From Desulfogranum marinum (GTDB lineage: Bacteria; Desulfobacterota; Desulfobulbia; Desulfobulbales; Desulfobulbaceae), in NCBI RefSeq assembly GCF_016918565.1, contig NZ_JAFFQD010000022.1:1-64000 (forward strand): a stretch of DNA of 64,000 bases, read 5' to 3'. Made by a program: the position numbers and the translations under genes. Position 1 is the first letter of the stretch. Each line of letters begins with the position of its first letter. Positions 16,855 to 26,337 of the stretch are shown piece after piece. The notes under the pieces are model-generated. The model was not told the origin of the DNA and did no database searches. It worked only from the letters and a program-made list of their open reading frames with translations.

Positions 16855-17957
16855 TGAGCAGGAAAACTATGATGGCCCCGGAAAAAATACTTGCGTTTTT
16901 CCTGCAAAACCAGCCACAAATAAGCCTGCGCCCACTTGGTCTGGGAAAAATCAATGACACCTGGCTGGTAACTCTTAATTCGAAAGAACGGCTTGTCTTG
17001 CAGCGTTTACCTGCTGCTGTATTTCCAGATCCCCAATGCGTTATGCACAACATACGCCTTATAACCAATTGCCTCCACGCATGGTCACAACAAGCAGAGG
17101 TTCACGTCCCCTTCCTTTCGCTGTATACCAATCCCGATGGCGAGGATCTCTTTATTGATCCCGATAAAAATGGCTGGCGCCTGCTCACCTATATTGAAGG
17201 CTCACGTACGGTTGAGGAACTGGAATCGACACAGCAGGCCTACCAGATTGGCCGTATGCTTGGCCGGTTTCACACGATCCTGGCCGATGTGGATCAGGAT
17301 CGGCTGCAAGAGCCTTTACCAGGATTTCATGATACACTTTCCTACCTGGAAAAATATGACCGGATCAGCCGACGCTCTGCCGTAAATACCCTTGAAGAAA
17401 TTACCTGCATTCAATTTATTGGGCAGATGCGAGACATAGCCGCAACCTTTGCAGAAAGAACAGATACCCTCACCCGCCTGGTAATACACGGCGACCCCAA
17501 AGCGTCCAACTTTCTCTTTGCCGAAAATGACGACATTGTGATCAGTATTATCGACCTGGACACGGTGCAAGCCGGGCTTCTTCTCCATGATTTGGGCGAT
17601 TGTCTGCGTTCCTGCTGCAACCGACAGGGAGAGGAACATGATAATCCAAAGGGAACAGTTTTTTCGGCTGATTATTTTGCAGCTATCCTTAAAGGATATG
17701 GTTCAGTAGCAGCATCACTGCTGGGTGATGCCGACCTCCAGCTCCTTTCGGATGCAGCCGGTCTGATAAGCTTTGAGCTCGGTATTCGCTTCTTTACCGA
17801 CCACCTCTGTGGGAATAGATACTTTAAAACATCCAGAAAAAATCAAAACCTGGACCGGGCACTGATCCAATTTCACTTGGCAGACTCGATCATAAGGCAA
17901 CAACCTTTGCTACAGACAATTGCGGCTGATATTTTCAGAACCAGCCCAATGAGGTAG
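16854..17957 (+). CDS. Aminoglycoside-phosphotransferase-fold kinase (N-acetylhexosamine kinase-like)
   Basis: A 367-residue protein with the APH kinase fold. The catalytic loop VIHGDPKASNFLF (about residues 205-217) and the metal-binding IIDLDTV are clear. An N-terminal phosphate-binding region GLGKINDTW starts near residue 26. The family includes N-acetylhexosamine 1-kinases and homoserine or choline kinases; the small-molecule substrate is not certain. A resistance role is not suggested. Coupled to the MazG-like gene by a one-base overlap; a later in-frame ATG at 16872 is possible as the start. Confidence 0.85.
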   Translation: MSRKTMMAPEKILAFFLQNQPQISLRPLGLGKINDTWLVTLNSKERLVLQRLPAAVFPDPQCVMHNIRLITNCLHAWSQQAEVHVPFLSLYTNPDGEDLFIDPDKNGWRLLTYIEGSRTVEELESTQQAYQIGRMLGRFHTILADVDQDRLQEPLPGFHDTLSYLEKYDRISRRSAVNTLEEITCIQFIGQMRDIAATFAERTDTLTRLVIHGDPKASNFLFAENDDIVISIIDLDTVQAGLLLHDLGDCLRSCCNRQGEEHDNPKGTVFSADYFAAILKGYGSVAASLLGDADLQLLSDAAGLISFELGIRFFTDHLCGNRYFKTSRKNQNLDRALIQFHLADSIIRQQPLLQTIAADIFRTSPMR

Positions 17958-18009
17958 TGAACGTAGAGGGGAAAATGTGTGTAGATTGATGATGGAGATC
18001 ATTCTCATA

Positions 18010-18040
18010 TCCTTCCTGCCATAGAGCATGACAGGAAGGA
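18010..18040. other. Hairpin between convergent genes
   Basis: TCCTTCCTG (18010-18018) pairs with CAGGAAGGA (18032-18040). No T-run follows on either strand, so a terminator role is only possible, for either of the convergent genes. Confidence 0.4.
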
Positions 18041-18048
18041 AAAGGATG

Positions 18049-18240
18049 TTACTTGCACTTCTCTTTACTGGGGTGACAGCAGGTACCTTTTAATCCCCGC
18101 ACATCACTTTGGTGTTTTGCAATGGAAACAATGGTCTTCAAACGTTTTTCCATCTTGCCCGATACATCTTTCTTGAGCATTTTTTCTGCTTCTTCACATA
18201 TTGCCTTAAAAGCCTTGTCTATTTTATCGCTAGGTAGCAT
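18049..18240 (-). CDS. Small cysteine-containing protein of unknown function
   Basis: A 63-residue protein if started at ATG 18240, which has AGAGGA seven bases upstream. The longer in-frame version to 18285 lacks such a site. The helical, Lys/Glu-rich body (SDKIDKAFKAICEEAEKML) ends in a Cys-rich tail with CCHPSKEKC. The tail could bind a metal; no family is recognised. It lies downstream of cbiK on the same strand with a gap of about 165 bases. Confidence 0.6.
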   Translation of the reverse strand: MLPSDKIDKAFKAICEEAEKMLKKDVSGKMEKRLKTIVSIAKHQSDVRGLKGTCCHPSKEKCK

Positions 18241-18404
18241 AGAGTATCCTCTTCGTATAGATAGTAACTGTAGATCCTTAGTCATTTGATCTTCTTATGA
18301 AAATAGGAACCTATCAAAAAAAATCAAGGTGCCTCCCACCGTTTAGGAAAACACCTTGAAATAAAGAAAAGCCAACGCCCTCAAACGAGGTCTACTTTCA
18401 GCTG

Positions 18405-19397
18405 CTACTTCAACAAAATCCCTCTTTCTTTTGCAGCATCAGCAATATGATCGACAAAAAGCTGGGCAAACTTGTCGTTAGAACCAAGCCCTTCCATTAC
18501 AGCCTCAACGTCGTAACCATCAGCATTGAGCATAGATTTCCAGGAATCGTCTTCCTCACCGGCCATATCGTTGGTAGCATGGTCACCGGCAACAATCATG
18601 AACGGCTTCAAGATAACTTTCTTGGTATCAGCATACTTTAAGTGGCTTGCAAAATCATCCAGGCTTGGGTGTCCTTCGACTACACCAACAAAAGTTGCAA
18701 CATCAGGATAAGCTTTGCGCATTTTCTGCTGCACTTCGCTGTATATTCCGGTGGACCAATGCTCATTTCCATGACCCATGTAGACTAACATCGCTCCTTC
18801 TTTTTTGGCCATTTCCGCATCAGCAGCAAGGGTTGCAATAGCCGCATCCACATCTACATGATACTCATAACGATCTCCAGGCATACCAAGTGCGGGACGT
18901 CCCATCACGATAGTGTTAAACGGACGCCATTTATCTTTCATTGTCCGGATAGAAGCTATGGCATTGACGTACTGCATCAGGTCATGAGACTGCTCCATAA
19001 AGAACATATGGGTGGGCTGAACAATGATATTTGTATACCCTTCTTCACGCAGGTCACCAAAGGTAGCAATGACATTTTCTACATAAAGTACTTCTTTTGG
19101 AATCCCCTGATCAAGCCATTTTTGCGCTTCCGCCTGCCGCTCTTTCCATACGGAGCGTATGATATTGGAAGTAAAGGTGACGCGGACCTCAGTCCCTGGG
19201 TACGCAGCTTTGACCTTATCCACAATATTGGTAATGGATTTAACCGCACTGGGAACAGTAGTACCAAAGCTGGCTACAATAATTGCGTTCTTACTTTCCT
19301 TCGGCTGGCTCATCCCACCAGAGGCGAATGCTGCGGTAACACACATTGACAACGCGAAAACGGCTGTTGTCACTACAATTTGCATGAACTTTTTCAT
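18405..19397 (-). CDS. cbiK: Sirohydrochlorin cobaltochelatase, exported form
   Basis: About 330 residues after choosing ATG 19397, which has AAGGAG nine bases upstream. An N-terminal signal peptide (KKFMQIVVTTAVFALSM to AAFASG) predicts a periplasmic protein. Family motifs IIVASFGTTVPSAV, NIIVQPTHMFFMEQSHD and the metal-site His in VYMGHGNEHW are present. CbiK inserts cobalt into sirohydrochlorin in anaerobic B12 synthesis. Exported CbiK forms are known in Desulfovibrio, where their role is less clear and may be metal or heme related. A cobalamin riboswitch and terminator precede the gene. Confidence 0.93.
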   Translation of the reverse strand: MKKFMQIVVTTAVFALSMCVTAAFASGGMSQPKESKNAIIVASFGTTVPSAVKSITNIVDKVKAAYPGTEVRVTFTSNIIRSVWKERQAEAQKWLDQGIPKEVLYVENVIATFGDLREEGYTNIIVQPTHMFFMEQSHDLMQYVNAIASIRTMKDKWRPFNTIVMGRPALGMPGDRYEYHVDVDAAIATLAADAEMAKKEGAMLVYMGHGNEHWSTGIYSEVQQKMRKAYPDVATFVGVVEGHPSLDDFASHLKYADTKKVILKPFMIVAGDHATNDMAGEEDDSWKSMLNADGYDVEAVMEGLGSNDKFAQLFVDHIADAAKERGILLK

Positions 19398-19430
19398 CGA
19401 GAATGCTCCTTTTTTTATACGATCCATTTC

Positions 19431-19470
19431 AAAAAAAAATCCCCGAATCATTGTAAAAATGATTCGGGGA
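19431..19470 (-). terminator. Riboswitch expression-platform terminator upstream of cbiK
   Basis: Perfect hairpin CCCCGAATCAT against ATGATTCGGGG with a short A-rich loop, followed on the minus strand by nine T. It lies between the cobalamin aptamer and cbiK, the position expected for premature termination when cobalamin is bound. Confidence 0.88.
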
Positions 19471-19527
19471 TGCCCTTGTAAATCCACGTATCTCTATCAG
19501 TCCCCTTGTCCACAGGAAACGATCTTT

Positions 19528-19686
19528 TTTTCAGGTAGGTCTTCTGACTTTCGAATCTACCTACTCACTGCGCCTTCCCAACATGTATGTCAGTGGCATT
19601 GTGCAGCTTTCGTCCTCGATTACAGCGGCGGGCCCGTCTCCGAATTACACGGAATTCCCTTTTCATCCAATAAAGGAGCCTGAAAA
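19528..19686 (-). promoter_or_regulatory. Cobalamin riboswitch
   Basis: Read on the minus strand the region has the conserved cobalamin aptamer core in order: AAAAGGGAA, GACGGGCCCGCCGCTGTAA, GGACGAAAGC, GCCACTG, GGGAAGGCG, AGTAGG, and GTCAGAAGACCTACCTG. Closing stem TTTTCAGG (19679-19686) pairs with CCTGAAAA (19528-19535). It controls cbiK through the downstream terminator. Confidence 0.95.
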
Positions 19687-20313
19687 CAGGGAACAATCTA
19701 CCGAACAAGAAATCAACATGTCAACAAAAAACGAAATAATATCTTATAATTCCAATTTCATACTTTACAAAAGTATTCCTTGTTACATGGATATAACAAA
19801 AAAATTAACCCTTGAGTCCAATGCTGTCTGCAACAAAATTGTGATGATAAGAATCAGCTCAAATAGCTACTCATAGGGCGTCCCACAGATTCTCCCGTTG
19901 AGATAAGCTACCTGGATCTTTGCCTACCTGCTGTAAATTACGCTTTTCCAAATATGAGGCACCTATAAGCAATTACAGGTCTTATCCTCAAGTTTCTCGT
20001 TTAATTAAAACGTTACCCAGCCGCTCTCTCAGCAAAATCAATTGCAATTAATAGACTGCCTTGGTACATCCCATAGCCAGTAAAGAAATGACTCTCCATT
20101 ATTTTACATCGCAAATCCTTTTAGTGGGCCTGCTTACCAGGTACCAGAAAGACAACGTAAGCCATCATTTTGAAATAACTGAAGACCAGTTATCCCCTCT
20201 GAGGATTCTCTGCAATCAAGATTATTTTCGTACTCCATTTTCGAGAGGTTCTGAACAATCAGGGCATACGGAAGGATTGCATACTTTCCCATTTAACTTA
20301 TCAGGAGATAAGA
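19687..20313. other. Divergent intergenic region, no gene supported
   Basis: About 630 bases between the riboswitch and the FKBP gene. It must hold the promoters of both transcription units. One open frame (20061-20336) overlaps the FKBP start, has no ribosome site and is probably spurious. No repeat of the dispersed families was seen. Confidence 0.4.
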
Positions 20314-20745
20314 ATGACACAGGCCAAAAGTGGTGATAACGTCACTATCCATTACACAGGCAAACTAGCAGACGGAACAATTTTCGACTCATCAGAAGGC
20401 AGAGAACCGCTCCCTTTCATCATAGGCAAGGGGCAGGTGATCGAAGGATTTGAGGAAGCCGTCATCGGTATGAAGCTGGGTGAAGCCAAAACGGTGACCA
20501 TACCATCTGAAAAAGCATACGGGCCCCGTAATGAGCAAATGATTATTAATGTGCCCATCGACCAGGTACCACCAGATATAACCCCTGAAGTAGGAATGCA
20601 GCTCGAACTCATGAACGAGGCTAACCAGCCGGTAATAGTCCGTATCACTCAAATTACAGAAGAACACGTTTCCCTGGATGCAAATCCACCGCTTGCAGGA
20701 AAAGACCTCACTTTTGATATTGAACTGGTCACCATTAGTGGTTGA
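20314..20745 (+). CDS. FKBP-type peptidyl-prolyl cis-trans isomerase (SlyD-like)
   Basis: A 143-residue FKBP with an inserted flap (about residues 70-115), as in SlyD-type chaperone isomerases. The active-site region HYTGKLADGTIFDSSEGREP and GKGQVIEGFEEAVIGMKLGE are intact. There is no signal peptide and no His-rich metal tail. It probably assists protein folding in the cytoplasm. The ribosome site AGGAGA precedes ATG 20314, and a terminator follows. Confidence 0.94.
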   Translation: MTQAKSGDNVTIHYTGKLADGTIFDSSEGREPLPFIIGKGQVIEGFEEAVIGMKLGEAKTVTIPSEKAYGPRNEQMIINVPIDQVPPDITPEVGMQLELMNEANQPVIVRITQITEEHVSLDANPPLAGKDLTFDIELVTISG

Positions 20746-20782
20746 TTGATATTCAACTCCAGGCAAAAATCCCATCCATAGC

Positions 20783-20826
20783 CAGGCAGGGAAAAGCCAG
20801 CGCTATTTCCCTGCTTGCCTGCCTTT
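20783..20826 (+). terminator. Terminator after the FKBP gene
   Basis: CAGGCAGGGAAA (20783-20794) pairs with TTTCCCTG and GCCTG (20806-20822) around a short bulge, followed by a T-rich stretch. Confidence 0.65.
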
Positions 20827-21012
20827 CTCATTTTCGCTCACCCTCTGTGCTGTTTTGAGTAAACTCAAAGCATCCTTATTCTCCACCGCAAAAGAGGGCT
20901 ATATGCATCTTCGGAGCTGCCTGAACGTACCTTGCCATCTGCGATTAAAAGACATATCATGTAGAAATGGTTGTAACCCAAAAACGATAATTTTAGCCTG
21001 AGGAGTAGCAAA

Positions 21013-21210
21013 ATGCCTGGAAAAATCTTTTATCGTGAACGAATGAAAGTAAAAGAAGGGACCCAAACACCTCGATTCCGTATAGTTGCGGTCAGTGGAG
21101 TTGATCTTAAGGTGTATGCTGATCATATTCGCAAAAAAGAATTGCAACAGATTGCAAAAGCTACCAAAGCGGAGTTAGTCGCCCTTGAGCGAGACAAAAA
21201 CAAAAAATAA
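21013..21210 (+). CDS. Small basic protein linked to molybdenum storage gene
   Basis: A 65-residue, strongly basic protein starting at ATG 21013 with GAGGAG upstream. It has a short N-terminal basic part, a beta-rich middle (FRIVAVSGVDLKVYADHI) and a Lys/Glu helix at the end. I do not recognise a family. It lies 33 bases upstream of the molybdenum-storage-like gene on the same strand, so it may be a partner, assembly factor or regulator of that protein. That link rests only on position. Confidence 0.7.
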   Translation: MPGKIFYRERMKVKEGTQTPRFRIVAVSGVDLKVYADHIRKKELQQIAKATKAELVALERDKNKK

Positions 21211-21243
21211 GACGACATTAGCGCATAAGGGGGAGAGAAAATT

Positions 21244-22074
21244 ATGGCATTGGTGCGAGAAAAGGATGGCAAAAGACTGCATGTTGAAAGTCCACTTATG
21301 GGGGAAAGCCTGGTAAGCAATGAGTTTATCGGTAATCTCGATATTGCTCCTCAGGAAAAGTTATATCCGGATGTTCCTGTTGTGAAAATCGGCGGGCAAT
21401 CCATTTGTGACCGCGGGGCAAAGGCACTGCCTGCAATACTGAAGGAAATTGTCAGCAATCGCGCTGATCACAAAATCCTGATCACCACCGGCGGGGGGAC
21501 CAGGAGCCGTCACATCTACACCATCGGTCTTGAAATGGGAATGCCGACCGGCGTTATTGCCAAATTCGGCAGCATGGTTTCAGAACAAAATGCGCTGATG
21601 ATAGCGACCCTGCTTTCGCCCTGGGGAGGCGTCAAAATTTCTCATTCTGATATTGTGAAACTACCTGCCTACTTTGCAGAAGGTATCATACCGGTAATGC
21701 ATGGCATGCCTCCTTACGATTATTTCGCAATCAAGCCCAAAGTCGGCAGGATCCCCATTCACCGGACCGATGTCGGCCTGGTGATTCTTGCTGACCTAAT
21801 CGGCTCGACCACAGTTCTTTTTATTAAAGATGAAAACGGGCTCTACACAGACGATCCGAAAAAAAATCCAGATGCGGAGTTCATAGCGGAAATAGGTGCC
21901 AAGGACTTGCTGGAAAAAAATCAGGACGACCTGGTCATCGAACGGCCCTGTCTTGACATTATTCAAAACTCAGAAGTCATTGAAAAAGTACAGATAATTA
22001 ACGGGATGGTCCCCGGAAACATCACCAAAGCGCTTAACGGCGAACATGTTGGTACGTTTATTTATAAGCAATAA
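21244..22074 (+). CDS. Molybdenum storage protein subunit-like (amino acid kinase fold)
   Basis: A 276-residue protein of the uridylate-kinase-like amino acid kinase superfamily. Patterns KIGGQSICDRG, TTGGGTRSRHIYTIGLEMGMPTG and MHGMPPYDYF fit the molybdenum/tungsten storage protein (MosA/MosB) rather than the UMP kinase PyrH. MoSto stores molybdate as polyoxometalate clusters in an ATP-dependent way. Azotobacter has two different subunits; here one gene and an unrelated small protein are found, so a homomer or different function is possible. A sulfate reducer could use it for molybdopterin or tungstopterin enzymes. Confidence 0.82.
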   Translation: MALVREKDGKRLHVESPLMGESLVSNEFIGNLDIAPQEKLYPDVPVVKIGGQSICDRGAKALPAILKEIVSNRADHKILITTGGGTRSRHIYTIGLEMGMPTGVIAKFGSMVSEQNALMIATLLSPWGGVKISHSDIVKLPAYFAEGIIPVMHGMPPYDYFAIKPKVGRIPIHRTDVGLVILADLIGSTTVLFIKDENGLYTDDPKKNPDAEFIAEIGAKDLLEKNQDDLVIERPCLDIIQNSEVIEKVQIINGMVPGNITKALNGEHVGTFIYKQ

Positions 22075-22091
22075 CTATTAAGCTGCTGACC

Positions 22092-22167
22092 CCATACATC
22101 TAGAGGTAATTGGGACTAACATTACCCCGATTACCAGGATGTATGGTTACGTTATTCGTTTTTTTTT
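22092..22167 (+). terminator. Large hairpin and T-run after the molybdenum-storage gene
   Basis: CCATACATC (22092-22100) pairs with GATGTATGG (22138-22146), and inside it GGTAAT-GGG pairs with CCC-ATTACC. A run of T bases follows at about 22159-22167, twelve bases after the stem. Probably a terminator, though the gap to the T-run is unusual and an RNA regulatory element is possible. Confidence 0.5.
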
Positions 22168-23603
<1,436 letters not shown>

Positions 23604-23631
23604 CATAATTCTTATTTGGAGGTTTTTTCCC

Positions 23632-23976
23632 ATGACCGGAATTGCACACGCAGCTGGTGCTTCGCCCTTGGGAGGCGGCGCCGGAGGTATAGCTTCTTTT
23701 GTACCGCTTATTCTTATCTTTGTTGTTTTTTATTTCTTATTGATTCGCCCACAGCAGAAAAAAGCGAAAGAACATCAGCAGTACCTGGCCAATCTGAAAA
23801 AAGGTGCCAAGGTCGTTACTGGTGGAGGTATCCATGGACAAATTACCGGTCTTACCGATACCGTAGTTACTCTTGAAATAGCTGATAACGTACGTATCAA
23901 AGTTAACCGTGGCTCTATAATGGGTGCTGCTGCTGATGCGGAAAAATTGGCGGCACCGGCAAAAGGTGGTGGTTGA
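23632..23976 (+). CDS. yajC: Preprotein translocase subunit YajC
   Basis: A 114-residue protein with one N-terminal membrane segment (SFVPLILIFVVFYFLLI) followed by the family motif RPQQKKAKEHQQYL and a small beta domain ending Gly-rich. Start chosen at ATG 23632, preceded by TTGGAGG; an upstream in-frame ATG would overlap tgt and lacks a good site. It is an accessory of the SecDF complex. secDF are absent; a terminator follows directly. Confidence 0.94.
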   Translation: MTGIAHAAGASPLGGGAGGIASFVPLILIFVVFYFLLIRPQQKKAKEHQQYLANLKKGAKVVTGGGIHGQITGLTDTVVTLEIADNVRIKVNRGSIMGAAADAEKLAAPAKGGG

Positions 23977-24039
23977 GGAATTGGCGGCAAGTGCTGATTT
24001 TCATCGTGCATGAAAATTTTCTCTTTTCCCACGTTGAAT

Positions 24040-24076
24040 AAAACGGCTTCAGGAGACCATCCTCAAGCCGTTTTTC
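24040..24076 (+). terminator. Terminator after yajC
   Basis: AAACGGCTT (24041-24049) pairs with AAGCCGTTT (24065-24073), followed by T bases; a clear intrinsic terminator ending the tgt-yajC unit. Confidence 0.85.
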
Positions 24077-24108
24077 ATTTCTCTTGATCTGACCTGATCT
24101 GTATTATT

Positions 24109-24885
24109 GTGGAACGTGTTATATACAGAGGCAACACTGGTAGTCACCCGATTGAGGTTATGGATGAAGGATCACTCCGCAGTTTGCGCTTCGGAGCCGA
24201 AGAACGGCAAAGCTGCATCGATCTTGATGCCCCCCATGAACTGCAACTAGCCTACACCCGATGGATGATGACAGCGCTGTTGTTGCATCCCGATCCAAAA
24301 AAATTCCTGTTGTGCGGATTAGGGGGCGGCTCGATCGCCCACTTTCTGCTCCATCACCACCCGGATGCCTTTCTTGATATTATAGAAAAAGAGGAAAAGG
24401 TCATTCATGTTGCAAAAAAATTCTTTCATCTCCCCCATGCGAAAGGTCTTCATCTCTACAAAAATGATGTAATTGACTTTCTGTGTTCCCCCTCCACGCT
24501 CAGGATTACGTACCAGATCGCCTTCATTGACATCTTCGGTCCCCGTTCCATGTCCCCCCCGCTTTTTATACCTGATTTTTACCGCAGTATACTCGACAGG
24601 CTTGAGCCAAACGGTGTTATGGCGGTTAATTTATGGAATGGTGACAAGCATCTCTATGGCATGGCCTGCCAGGCAATACGAGAAAGCTGCAATAACCAAA
24701 TGTTGGAAATGGCGGTCAAAAAACGGAGCAATGCTATCCTGCTTGCCTTTCCAGAAGAACTGCCCAAAAAAACGCTCCGCAAAGCCCGCAAACACGTTGC
24801 TCACCACCAGCAACATTATGACCTGCCTTTTCATCGTTATTTGAAAAAAATACGCCGGACCAACAAAATCACTCTTTTTGCGTAA
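24109..24885 (+). CDS. Spermidine-synthase-like methyltransferase-fold protein
   Basis: A 258-residue protein with the Rossmann fold of polyamine aminopropyltransferases. FLLCGLGGGSIAHFLLHHHP is the nucleotide-binding glycine loop, and IEKEEKVIHVAKKFF holds the acidic residue after strand 2. IAFIDIFGPRSMSPPLF replaces the usual catalytic Asp region. It may be a genuine aminopropyltransferase or one of the many non-catalytic homologs. GTG at 24109 is a likely start but lacks a clear ribosome site, so the start is uncertain. The stop TAA (24883-24885) is the first three bases of repeat R4. Confidence 0.8.
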   Translation: MERVIYRGNTGSHPIEVMDEGSLRSLRFGAEERQSCIDLDAPHELQLAYTRWMMTALLLHPDPKKFLLCGLGGGSIAHFLLHHHPDAFLDIIEKEEKVIHVAKKFFHLPHAKGLHLYKNDVIDFLCSPSTLRITYQIAFIDIFGPRSMSPPLFIPDFYRSILDRLEPNGVMAVNLWNGDKHLYGMACQAIRESCNNQMLEMAVKKRSNAILLAFPEELPKKTLRKARKHVAHHQQHYDLPFHRYLKKIRRTNKITLFA

Positions 24886-25008
24886 CCCGAAGGGAGAACT
24901 TTTTGATTGAAAATTGAAAACAGACTGTTAATTGGAGAATTACTCTTTAAGCTATAATATCAATTAATTGAGTTTAAAATCAAAAAGTTTATCCGAGATT
25001 CGGGTTAA
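24883..25008. repeat. MITE-like repeat R4 between convergent genes
   Basis: A 126-base element with terminal inverted repeats. Left end TAACCCGAAGGG then AACTTTTTGATT; right end, inverted, TTAACCCGAATCTCGG then AAACTTTTTGATTT. The left TAA is the stop codon of the spermidine-synthase-like gene. At the other end the YhcC-like gene runs six codons (LNPNLG) into the element before its stop. A second, inverted copy (R6) is at 36937-37063. Confidence 0.85.
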
Positions 25009-25945
25009 GGGGAGAATAACCAGTTGCAACCTGCTCGTTGTTTACCTTGCAGCCCTGGTACACCCCATTTTCCTCCAGCCGGCGCTGCAAAATCCGGCTA
25101 AGTTCTCCGACAAGGACATGCCACTTGGGGGCAACCAGTAAAGAGGGATGAGAGGTGGACCAAAGGCGGTGCAGGGTAACGTTCGCCGGTATGAGAGGAA
25201 TAATCTGGAGTAAAAAATCCATGTATTCTTGCAGGGAAAACAATGCAAACCTGTTTTGCAGATACATGGTGTGCAGGACGGTGTCTTTAATAACCTGCAG
25301 ATGGTGCAACTTCAGAGCATCAAGATGCAGACCAGCCACACACTCTACCGTCTGCACCATTTCCGCCCTAGATTCACCTGGGATACCGAAAATAAGGTGC
25401 GCCCCAACCTGTAGCCGGTCATATCGTTTGACTCGGTCTACAGCTCCAAAAAAATCGTCTAAACTATGATTACGGTTGAGTAACTCCAGGCTCTTGGCAT
25501 GCACTGACTGCAGTCCCAGTTCAATCAGACAGTCTTTCTTACTTTGCTCGATGAGCAGGGCAAGTGACTCTACCAATTCCTCAGCCAAGTGGTCAGGACG
25601 GGTGGACAGGACAAGACCGAGACAGGACGGATCTTCGAGAACGTCTGCAAGCAGGGGCAGCAGCTTTTTTTGTGCCAATGCGGTCACAGTCTCCTGCTGA
25701 AAATAGCCGAAATAATATCGAAATCGCCCTTTGAGCAGGTGCTGTTTGCCCCGTTCAATCTGGGTGGGGATATCGTCTTCACTACGGAGACATGAAGGGG
25801 TAAAACTTGCCGGACGGCAGTAGATACATCCGCCGCGAAGACGATTGGGACAGGTGATCCCTACATCAAGGGGAATCTTTCCGACCGCCACTCCGTATTT
25901 TTGCCTGCAATGATAGCTGAAAGAACGAACACGCGGTGCTTTCAT
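24989..25945 (-). CDS. Radical SAM protein of the YhcC/TIGR01212 type
   Basis: About 318 residues. The cluster motif appears as CPNRLRGGCIYC, with spacing longer than the classical C-x3-C-x2-C as is usual for this family. Other family patterns are YFGYFQQETVT, STRPDH, ELGLQSVHAKSL and GAHLIFGIPGES. Function of the family is unsettled. Start chosen at ATG 25945, three codons after an alternative TTG. The final codons, coding LNPNLG and the stop, lie within repeat R4, so the natural C-terminus has been replaced or extended by the insertion. Confidence 0.9.
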   Translation of the reverse strand: MKAPRVRSFSYHCRQKYGVAVGKIPLDVGITCPNRLRGGCIYCRPASFTPSCLRSEDDIPTQIERGKQHLLKGRFRYYFGYFQQETVTALAQKKLLPLLADVLEDPSCLGLVLSTRPDHLAEELVESLALLIEQSKKDCLIELGLQSVHAKSLELLNRNHSLDDFFGAVDRVKRYDRLQVGAHLIFGIPGESRAEMVQTVECVAGLHLDALKLHHLQVIKDTVLHTMYLQNRFALFSLQEYMDFLLQIIPLIPANVTLHRLWSTSHPSLLVAPKWHVLVGELSRILQRRLEENGVYQGCKVNNEQVATGYSPLNPNLG

Positions 25946-25974
25946 TGGAGACAATGGGAAGTGAAAACCAAATT

Positions 25975-26334
25975 CTAGTCAAGGATTTCTATAATATCTT
26001 CTTTATTGGGGATAAGACAGAGAAAGGTAAAAGGTTCCTCTCCAGTATTTTTATAGTAGTGGGGTACTCCGCTGGGGATCAATACCACATCATTTTTTTC
26101 CACTGCAAACAACTCGCCATCCAAGCTTACCTCAGCACTCCCGTTTAAGACAAACTGTTCATGCTCTACCGTATTGGTATGCATCGGCATAAATCCGCCC
26201 GGATCGATACTGAAGATCCGCATGGCAAAATTGGGTGCTTCCTCAGGACTAATCAGCATTTGCCGGGATACGCCCTGCCCCACGGGGATGGATTCGGCAG
26301 TAATTGTGCTCAACTTTTTGACAAACATATTCAA
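25975..26334 (-). CDS. Cupin-domain protein
   Basis: A 119-residue single-domain cupin. The two conserved motifs are visible as PMHTNTVEHEQFVLNGSAEV and IPSGVPHYYKNTGEEP, with the metal-binding His and Glu pattern H-x-E-H. Such proteins bind a metal and range from isomerases to sensors, so no substrate is claimed. It is tightly packed downstream of the FmdE-like gene (three bases between). Confidence 0.85.
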   Translation of the reverse strand: MNMFVKKLSTITAESIPVGQGVSRQMLISPEEAPNFAMRIFSIDPGGFMPMHTNTVEHEQFVLNGSAEVSLDGELFAVEKNDVVLIPSGVPHYYKNTGEEPFTFLCLIPNKEDIIEILD

Positions 26335-26337
26335 CCT

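Noticed and set aside
20061-20336. 91-codon frame upstream of the FKBP gene
   Set aside because: No ribosome site, overlaps the well-supported FKBP start, and composition is unlike its neighbours.
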